Shown here in pieces: positions 38,402 to 43,475 of a DNA stretch of 43,475 bases (the first letter of the stretch is position 1; every line of letters begins with the position of its first letter). The DNA comes from Candidatus Zambryskibacteria bacterium RIFCSPHIGHO2_12_FULL_43_12b (GTDB lineage: Bacteria > Patescibacteriota > Minisyncoccia > Phycocordibacterales > Zambryskibacteraceae). Below the pieces are notes generated by a model. That model was not told where the DNA came from, ran no database searches, and was given only the letters and a program-made list of their open reading frames with translations. The stretch covers positions 1 to 43,475 of the forward strand of contig MHVX01000028.1 of NCBI GenBank assembly GCA_001823875.1. The letters run 5' to 3'. A program made the position numbers and the translations under genes.

Positions 38402-39937
38402 TCAGTTCTTTCTGTGCTTTGGTGTTACCCAAAAACCCATATATTTGCCAAGCATCAGTCTTGTCTGCGCTTCTAGGCCTGGAAACGCACCGAAAATAGT
38501 AATGGTAAATGGAATTAATACCCACTGAAACACCATAGATAATTTAGCATATTTGCTTCTATTTTTGGGCCTCTCCGGCAAGAAGGAGATGAAAATTACA
38601 GCGGATAGAACTAGTCCTAGCATCGCTATAATCATTATATTTCTGGTTAGAAAAGGAAGATTGTAAGAAAGAATAGTCTTATTAAATTTGTCCCCGCCAA
38701 TCACCACAGGTAGCCAACCCAAAAGGAAAATCATGATGGGGTTTGTGGCAAGTGACCAAAATCCTTCAATCTGGACTATAGAAGTTTTCAATTTAGTTAG
38801 AAAAGGTACTTTTTTATTTTTTATAAAGCCGAACAGTATGTAGGGCAAATTTTCCACTCCCCAAGTCCAACGGCGATTTTGCTTGTAGACATTTTTTGCC
38901 GTCTGCCAGAGAGTTGGAGCTAGATTTGCGTCCATTGATACAGGATAAGAAAGTGGTAAAACTCCATAGTTGCCATTCCGCGCAAGAAAGAGGTTCCAAT
39001 AAATGCGAGAGTCCTCGGAGACCATATTCTTCTGCCAATAGCCGACTTCATAGAGAGATTTGAAGCTTACAGAGTGTGATGAAAATGTCGCAAGCTTTTC
39101 TGGTCTCTCTTGCTGCATCATCTGCCAAAAGGTGCTCGAACCAGCAACTACTCTGGAAAACGCTGGAGCATGCCAAATATTGTTGTTATAAAAAGGAACT
39201 GGCTGAAATGAAACGCTATGTGGATCTGGCGCTGTTAGAAAATGCCAAGTCAATGTGAGAAAATAATCCTTATAGGGTACCGTGTCAACGTCAAAAGCGG
39301 AGACAATCACATCCTCATACAAGAGAGATTTCTTGTCCAAAATTTCCTTTCGTGCCATTTCGGTAGCATAGGAAATATTTGAACCTTTGCCCGCCATCTC
39401 ACCAGGCAATCCTGCCGGATGCGCGGTAATCAAGAAATCACCAAAAATACTTCCATATCTGTGTTTTATAGTCTCCGCAATCTCTTTTGATTTATCCCCT
39501 GCCTTTTCCTCCCTCGCCAACACCAAAGCGATTTTCTTTTTGTCATAATTTACAGAAGCAAGAGCCGACACGGAATGTTCCACCACTTCCAAACTTTCTG
39601 TATGGTACGGTAAAATCACCAAATGAAAGATATGCTCATACTTCAGTTTGGAAAGCATGTCTTGCCAATCCAGTGCAAGGTTATATCTAATCCTCCTCCA
39701 GTTGTGCCTTAAATGAACCGAGAGATATATGGTCTTTAAAAACCAGTAAAGATCAAAGGCGATAATGAAATACGCCGCCACGATAGGGGCAAAAAAGGAC
39801 AGAAGGATTGTCCCTATAATTGTTCCCCAAGACAAAAAACCGGGAAAAATCTCTAAAAGCCTATATACTAGGCGGTCGCTTCCTGTAAGGTCAGAAGCCC
39901 GACCAACCTTAAAATAAGGGGTGTCAGAATACTTCAT
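38402..39937 (-). CDS. Membrane-bound family 2 glycosyltransferase
   Basis: Predicted processive or polymerising glycosyltransferase of the inner membrane. Two membrane segments lie near the N-terminus (about 32-75) and several more in the last 150 residues. The GT-A domain has VILPYHTE, the metal-binding DxD in SAFDVDTVP, the SEDSRIYW acceptor/base region and KQNRRWTWG, the (Q/R)xxRW motif of cellulose/hyaluronan synthase-like enzymes. The ATG at 39937 (511 aa) is chosen over an in-frame TTG eight codons upstream. It lies 51 bases after the GH-A gene in the same operon. The sugar is not readable from sequence. Confidence 0.85.
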   Translation of the reverse strand: MKYSDTPYFKVGRASDLTGSDRLVYRLLEIFPGFLSWGTIIGTILLSFFAPIVAAYFIIAFDLYWFLKTIYLSVHLRHNWRRIRYNLALDWQDMLSKLKYEHIFHLVILPYHTESLEVVEHSVSALASVNYDKKKIALVLAREEKAGDKSKEIAETIKHRYGSIFGDFLITAHPAGLPGEMAGKGSNISYATEMARKEILDKKSLLYEDVIVSAFDVDTVPYKDYFLTLTWHFLTAPDPHSVSFQPVPFYNNNIWHAPAFSRVVAGSSTFWQMMQQERPEKLATFSSHSVSFKSLYEVGYWQKNMVSEDSRIYWNLFLARNGNYGVLPLSYPVSMDANLAPTLWQTAKNVYKQNRRWTWGVENLPYILFGFIKNKKVPFLTKLKTSIVQIEGFWSLATNPIMIFLLGWLPVVIGGDKFNKTILSYNLPFLTRNIMIIAMLGLVLSAVIFISFLPERPKNRSKYAKLSMVFQWVLIPFTITIFGAFPGLEAQTRLMLGKYMGFWVTPKHRKN

Positions 39938-39988
39938 AAAATAGATTAGACACTCTATCAAAAGAGCCTCTTTGAAGCCAGCCGGAAT

Positions 39989-40990
39989 CTAATCGTCAAA
40001 AAGAACTTTTGCTTCCTCCCAATACTCATCGTGGCCTTTTTGCTTCATCCAATACCACCACTCTGCACCCCATAAATACTGCTTTTCAAAACCGGTCCGT
40101 TTTGCAAATTTAATGACCTCATTGAATTTATCTATGCTCATCCTCTGAAGTTGAACATCAAGCGGCGCAGAAATCGCGGGCTCTAGAAGCCATGGTTCCA
40201 ATGACAACTCAATGAGCATGCTCTCTTTCTCTCCAAAAAGTAATTCAGATATGCTAGTTTTCACTCGGTACACAGAAGGTCTATACACTGTTCTAACTTG
40301 TCCAATCGTAGGATTCCAAAGATATAGATAAACGCTGGTTCCGAACACATCTCCCGCTCTCCATGCCCCACCCCACAATCCCAAGTTACCGCTATCGGTA
40401 ACAAGAATCTTGCGGGATGAATCCAGATCCCTTACTAAGGCGATTTCTTCCGCTAGAAAACCCTTATCCAGATCACCACAATGATCTTTTGCAAACACTT
40501 CCAAGAAAGGCTCGTTCTCAACCTGCCAGTATTTTATATTCGCGTATCCCTTATATCTCATTACGGTCGTCTCTATATAAGCACTAAGTTTTTCTTTTTT
40601 TTCTTCCCATGAAAGATCACTTGCCCAAGCAGGAGTATGACACTCCGGCCATCCAGGAAGCCTTCTTCCTACGGCAAGTATCACCTCTACCCCACTTTTT
40701 TGCGCTTCACTGACTTGATAATCAAGAGAACTGAAATCATAGATATCTTTTTTCGGCTCTATCATTGGCCAATGCGCAGACAGGCGTAAATTTCTCACCT
40801 GTAAATCATCAAGCAGCGCCGAGTAAACTTCTTTCCATGACAAAGCAAGTTCATCCGCATGAAGTTTGCTAAAAGAAACACCATAGGCGATTTCCCTTGG
40901 TATTTTGCGAAAGGATAATAAGCAATACATAAGAAACAAGAAGAAAAGAAACAACAATAAGACCTTGGCAAAGTTTATGAAATGCCTCAT
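39989..40990 (-). CDS. Membrane-anchored clan GH-A glycoside hydrolase
   Basis: TIM-barrel retaining glycosidase anchored by one N-terminal membrane segment (about 7-26). The acid/base is Glu160 in YWQVENEP, at the end of strand 4. The nucleophile is probably Glu261 in MLIELSLEPW, about 100 residues later, as expected for clan GH-A. Other barrel landmarks are VRNLRLSAHWPMIEP and VEVILAVGRRLPGWPE. It resembles the GH5/GH39-like groups but cannot be placed in one family by eye. Length is 333 aa. Its ATG overlaps the stop of the transporter gene by four bases (ATGA), implying coupled translation. Confidence 0.8.
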   Translation of the reverse strand: MRHFINFAKVLLLFLFFLFLMYCLLSFRKIPREIAYGVSFSKLHADELALSWKEVYSALLDDLQVRNLRLSAHWPMIEPKKDIYDFSSLDYQVSEAQKSGVEVILAVGRRLPGWPECHTPAWASDLSWEEKKEKLSAYIETTVMRYKGYANIKYWQVENEPFLEVFAKDHCGDLDKGFLAEEIALVRDLDSSRKILVTDSGNLGLWGGAWRAGDVFGTSVYLYLWNPTIGQVRTVYRPSVYRVKTSISELLFGEKESMLIELSLEPWLLEPAISAPLDVQLQRMSIDKFNEVIKFAKRTGFEKQYLWGAEWWYWMKQKGHDEYWEEAKVLFDD

Positions 40991-41883
40991 AGAAATAGAA
41001 CTATAAAACCTGCTCCGATAAGTATCATAGAAATTACCTTGTGGAGAATATGTCCCGGACGAAATTCGTGCTCGTAAAGGTGGGGTAATTGCTTAGCCAT
41101 GAGAAACACAAGTAAAAAAATGAATACAAATTGCAAAGATGAAAGCGAATTTACCACAGAAACAGAGCCAATACGAATGGCATAGAGTATGCAGAGAAAC
41201 GCCACTCCACCCAATACCCTATTGAGAATAATTAGTGAAGATGTTTTGTGAGAGACTTGTTTTGAAGTCTGAAATATTGAGTGTCTGATTGAAGGAACAA
41301 AAAGTAGCGACAATGCTCCCACCACATTCCCCATACGCGACCAGAAGAAACCGTCAATAAAGCCAACATGGCTAAAAAGAATCTTCACAAGTACGGCTGA
41401 AAGACCAAACAATATTCCCGAGAAGACAACGAAAATAAAAGATTTCGCATGAAAGCGAAAATGTCCCACTAAAGCCATGCCTAACACAAATAATGCCAGC
41501 GCATACGGAAAGGACTGCGGCAATGTCTCAGAAAGAAAATAGTACCCGAATAGAAAAGTGGTGACTGTCGAGATTACGGTAAGCCAAGCGACAACATCTG
41601 TAGCATTGGCAGATTTAAGAGCGGTAAACAAAAGAATAATTGAAGCGATAAAACTAAAACCCCCTAGAAGCGACAGGAAAATTACTTGAGAAGTTGGTAT
41701 ATGTACCACTCCAAAAGGAACTAGGAAGATGACCACTCCAGAGATCATTGCCACATAGAAAGCATAGACTCCCGGTCGTGACACAGAAGTGCGTGTCACA
41801 ATGTATTTATCAATAAGAACAATCCCCGCATTAAGGAACTGTCCGAATATTACAAAAAGGATAGAGACTAAAAACGGATCCAT
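40987..41883 (-). CDS. DMT-superfamily (EamA-type) transporter
   Basis: About ten hydrophobic membrane segments over 298 aa, arranged as two similar halves of five, the EamA/DMT layout. The first half ends with sequences such as SANATDVVAWLTVISTVTTFLFGYYFLSE-like (the FLSETLPQSFPYALALFVLG region), and the second half repeats the pattern with NSLSSLQFVFIFLLVFL. Such proteins move small metabolites, nucleotide sugars or drugs. Its place between two glycosidases suggests a sugar-related substrate, but this is inference. It begins four bases after the GH1 gene. Confidence 0.8.
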   Translation of the reverse strand: MDPFLVSILFVIFGQFLNAGIVLIDKYIVTRTSVSRPGVYAFYVAMISGVVIFLVPFGVVHIPTSQVIFLSLLGGFSFIASIILLFTALKSANATDVVAWLTVISTVTTFLFGYYFLSETLPQSFPYALALFVLGMALVGHFRFHAKSFIFVVFSGILFGLSAVLVKILFSHVGFIDGFFWSRMGNVVGALSLLFVPSIRHSIFQTSKQVSHKTSSLIILNRVLGGVAFLCILYAIRIGSVSVVNSLSSLQFVFIFLLVFLMAKQLPHLYEHEFRPGHILHKVISMILIGAGFIVLFL

Positions 41884-41887
41884 ACTT

Positions 41888-43030
41888 CTATATTACGTTA
41901 CTTTCTGCAATCTTCTTGTAGATAAAAGCCGAGGGTCTAATCTTCCTCTCCAAAGTCCCGTAGTCCACCTCTACAAGGCCAAATCTCTCCTTAAAACCAA
42001 ATGCCCATTCATAATTGTCCAATAGTGACCAATAGAAATATCCTCTAACGTCCACACCTTCTTTGATAGCCTTTTCCACATTTGAAATATAATCCTTTAT
42101 ATAATTTGCCCTTCTATCATCCTTTGCGTCAGCCAATCCGCTCTCAGTAACATAAACTGGCAAATTGTACTTTTTCAGACCAATCAAACATCCATAAATT
42201 GCCTCAGGATAGATATCCCAACCCATATCAGTTTGTGGCAAATTTACCTTCTTGCCAAATTTTTTGTAAAAATAGTGATTTAACCCAATGAAGTCCTGGT
42301 ATCCCCGTATTCTATTTAGAAATCTTTCATTCCAAAACCAATTCATAAATCCTGAAACTATATTTGCCCACCAGTAACCATTTGAGGCGAAATGGATATT
42401 GTGTTTTGCAATCCCAATCTGAATGTTGGGAAATATTTTTTTTATTCTTTTATATGCAAGTATATGAGATCTAGCAAGCGCGGACTGGACAGTAACAAAA
42501 TAGTAGAGATTTTTCTTGAATGGCGGCCATTTCCCTGTTCGATATCCCCCTGATGCCCAGACAAGAGGCTCATTCATTGTCATCCAATACTTCGCTTTAT
42601 TGCCTAGTCTTGACACTACATATTCGCAATATCGCGCAAACATTTCCGGGGCATCTTTGTTTTGGAAACCTCCTTTTTTACTAAACCAAATTGGCAGCGT
42701 AAAGTGCCATAGTGTTACAAAGGGTTCCAATCCGCGCACTTTAAGCGCATGGAGTACTTTTATATAGTGCTCAATTTCTTCCTCATCAAACTTCCCCTCC
42801 TCTGGCTCAATGCGTGCCCATTCAATAGAGAAACGGTGGGCATTCTGTCCCAGAGATTTAACAATATCAAAATCACTTTCAAAGCGATTGTAGTGGTCAG
42901 TTGCTCGCCCACAGGTTGGCACCCTACCATCGCGAGCACCCTCTGCCCAATCATTATTTTCTATACCACCCTCAACTTGGTATGAAGCAGTCGCAGAGCC
43001 CCATAAAAAACCCTCTGGAAATTTTCCCAT
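41888..43030 (-). CDS. Family GH1 beta-glycosidase
   Basis: Retaining beta-glucosidase/galactosidase type enzyme, cytoplasmic (no signal). The N-terminal GH1 signature is FPEGFLWGSATASYQVEGG. His109 lies in TLWHFTLP, acid/base Glu154 in WMTMNEPLVW, nucleophile Glu296 in VYVTESGLAD (usually TENG). The substrate-binding segment DNYEWAFGFKERFGLVEVDY is near the end. Length is 380 aa versus the usual 440-470, so some loops are shortened. The ATG at 43030 is chosen over two upstream in-frame TTG codons because TATAAT ends six bases before it. It is the first gene of the five-gene operon. Confidence 0.93.
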   Translation of the reverse strand: MGKFPEGFLWGSATASYQVEGGIENNDWAEGARDGRVPTCGRATDHYNRFESDFDIVKSLGQNAHRFSIEWARIEPEEGKFDEEEIEHYIKVLHALKVRGLEPFVTLWHFTLPIWFSKKGGFQNKDAPEMFARYCEYVVSRLGNKAKYWMTMNEPLVWASGGYRTGKWPPFKKNLYYFVTVQSALARSHILAYKRIKKIFPNIQIGIAKHNIHFASNGYWWANIVSGFMNWFWNERFLNRIRGYQDFIGLNHYFYKKFGKKVNLPQTDMGWDIYPEAIYGCLIGLKKYNLPVYVTESGLADAKDDRRANYIKDYISNVEKAIKEGVDVRGYFYWSLLDNYEWAFGFKERFGLVEVDYGTLERKIRPSAFIYKKIAESNVI

Positions 43031-43036
43031 CAACAA

Positions 43037-43042
43037 ATTATA
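43037..43042 (-). promoter_or_regulatory. -10 box of the carbohydrate operon
   Basis: A perfect TATAAT on the minus strand with TG one base before it (extended -10) ends six bases before the GH1 ATG. It predicts a leaderless mRNA for the five-gene operon. No Shine-Dalgarno sequence is present. Confidence 0.6.
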
Positions 43043-43064
43043 TCAGATAGATTTTCTTCTTTTG

Positions 43065-43093
43065 AGCCGCCTCTCGGATTTGAACCGAGGACC
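43065..43093 (-). pseudogene. tRNA 3' fragment (T arm and acceptor strand only)
   Basis: On the minus strand CTCGG-TTCAAAT-CCGAG is a perfect T stem and loop, followed by AGGCGGC, which looks like the 3' acceptor strand, and a T in discriminator position. No matching 5' strand (GCCGCCT), D arm or anticodon arm is found between it and tRNA-Thr, and CCA is not encoded. It is a tRNA remnant or an attachment-site copy, not a working tRNA. Confidence 0.6.
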
Positions 43094-43124
43094 TTCACTT
43101 TATCCCAGAACAATGCCTAACATT

Positions 43125-43200
43125 TGGAGCCGAGAAGAGGGATCGAACCTCCGACCTGCTGTTTACAAAACAGCTGCTCTACCAACTGAGCTATCTCGGC
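43125..43200 (-). tRNA. tRNA-Thr (anticodon UGU), CCA encoded
   Basis: The minus strand folds into a full cloverleaf: acceptor GCCGAGA/TCTCGGC, D arm GCTC...GAGC, anticodon arm GCTGT-TTTGTAA-ACAGC with anticodon TGT, variable AGGTC, and T arm GGAGG-TTCGATC-CCTCT (one mismatched closing pair). The discriminator base is U and CCA is in the gene. The anticodon reads ACA. The UCCA end is complementary to the UGGA of the thrS T-box. A weak promoter with TGTTAGAAT lies about 50 bases upstream. Confidence 0.95.
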
Positions 43201-43278
43201 ATTGTACGGGACAGGCAAAACTATTGCTATATTTATCCGCAAGATTCTAACACAAAATTTGCATTAACCAACTGTTTA

Positions 43279-43324
43279 CCCCGTATGAAATAGTCCCGCA
43301 TGCGGGACGCAATTTCGCTCGGGG
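43279..43324. repeat. 46-nt imperfect palindrome (REP-like)
   Basis: The core GTCCCGCATGCGGGAC (43293-43308) is a perfect 16-bp palindrome. Around it GAAAT (43287-43291) pairs with ATTTC (43312-43316), and CCCCG (43279-43283) pairs with CGGGG (43320-43324), separated by 1-3 nt internal loops. No T tract follows on either strand, so it is not a typical terminator. It lies between a partial gene and tRNA-Thr. Confidence 0.75.
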
Positions 43325-43345
43325 AGCTAAGGCGGCGAACCTTGA

Positions 43346-43372
43346 ACTTATCAAACTTATGAAACTTATTCA
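43346..43372. repeat. Three tandem 9-bp repeats
   Basis: ACTTATCAA, ACTTATGAA and ACTTATTCA follow each other without gap. They overlap the stop codon and last codon of the partial gene on the minus strand. Similar AATAAGTTT sequence occurs once upstream of smc. Confidence 0.6.
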
Positions 43373-43475
43373 ACTTTTGACTGATCGTTCGTAAATTCTT
43401 CATCAATCCTCCCTCCTCCATTCTCCTCCTTATGTTTTGCAATATCACGAAGAAAAGCCGAGACATCTTTATTCT
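43366..43475 (-). CDS. C-terminal end (35 codons) of an unidentified protein
   Basis: The minus-strand frame entering at 43473 is open to a TAA at 43366 and gives a hydrophilic, acidic tail (DVSAFLRDIAKHKEEN, then GGGRIDEEFTNDQSKVE), which looks like a normal protein C-terminus. The start and the body of the gene lie beyond the window, so I cannot name it. A competing frame with a ribosome-binding site (ATG at 43403, 56 codons) runs through the tandem repeats and the 46-nt palindrome and is less plausible. Confidence 0.5.
   Translation of the reverse strand, partial: NKDVSAFLRDIAKHKEENGGGRIDEEFTNDQSKVE

Noticed and set aside
39938-39961. TTG start for the GT2 gene eight codons upstream
   Set aside because: No ribosome-binding site. 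The ATG at 39937 gives the expected N-terminus.
43233-43466. Minus-strand frame of 77 codons (or 56 from an ATG at 43403 with a good ribosome-binding site)
   Set aside because: It passes through the tandem repeats and the 46-nt palindrome and overlaps the better-looking C-terminal end of another gene. No recognisable protein features.
1-43475. Recoded UGA (glycine) as in Gracilibacteria/SR1
   Set aside because: TGA closes several genes at the expected place (trmD, the DMT transporter, the genes at 25859 and 36026), and conserved proteins have no internal TGA.
1-43475. CRISPR arrays, insertion sequences or prophage genes
   Set aside because: No regularly spaced repeats, transposase, integrase or phage structural genes were seen.

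Overview
The window reads as a chromosome segment of a Candidate Phyla Radiation (Patescibacteria) bacterium, most likely a Parcubacteria-type lineage. This rests on the overall style: very short intergenic gaps, trimmed housekeeping proteins (SMC of about 754 aa, ThrRS of 409 aa, TrmD of 212 aa), a lysine-rich RpoD N-terminus, and small PEGA and GT2 surface proteins. TGA is used as a normal stop, so the Gracilibacteria/SR1 recoding is not present. The lineage is inference from protein character, not from a marker tree.

Layout. 1-4.4 kb is an accessory-looking stretch: the 5' end of hisS, an aspartoacylase-like deacylase, a GNAT with a cysteine-rich insertion, a histidine ammonia-lyase and a DEDD exonuclease. 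4.4-9.1 kb holds uppP, a membrane-anchored DsbA-like oxidoreductase and a single-chain UvrD-like helicase/PD-(D/E)XK nuclease. 9.5-19.6 kb is one long minus-strand array, rpoB-rpoC-dnaG-rpoD, combining RNA polymerase core, primase and main sigma factor. 19.7-21.4 kb is rpsP-khpA-trmD. 21.4-31.9 kb holds rnr, a hinge-less SMC, rnc, a nusB-Nudix fusion, rpmF, rnhB and dnaE. 31.9-33.3 kb carries a T-box riboswitch and a short ThrRS without TGS and editing domains. 33.3-37.5 kb holds gyrB, two small orphan genes and a mitochondrial-type single-chain PheRS. 37.5-43.0 kb is a five-gene minus-strand carbohydrate operon (GH1, DMT transporter, clan GH-A hydrolase, GT2, PEGA protein). The end carries tRNA-Thr(UGU), a 3' tRNA fragment, a 46-nt palindrome and the C-terminal end of an unidentified gene.

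Two expression styles coexist. At least eleven genes have a -10 box only 6-11 nt before their ATG and would give leaderless or nearly leaderless mRNAs. hisS, the GNAT, hutH and four small orphan genes instead have strong Shine-Dalgarno sequences. The four orphan genes also end in strong intrinsic terminators, all lie on the plus strand, and look like independent cassettes between core genes.

The strongest candidates for something new are: (1) a compact T-box upstream of thrS whose UGGA bulge matches the UCCA end of the tRNA-Thr in the same window; (2) the single-chain PheRS with changed amino-acid-pocket residues; (3) the NusB-Nudix fusion; (4) the hinge-less SMC; and (5) the leaderless/SD dichotomy.
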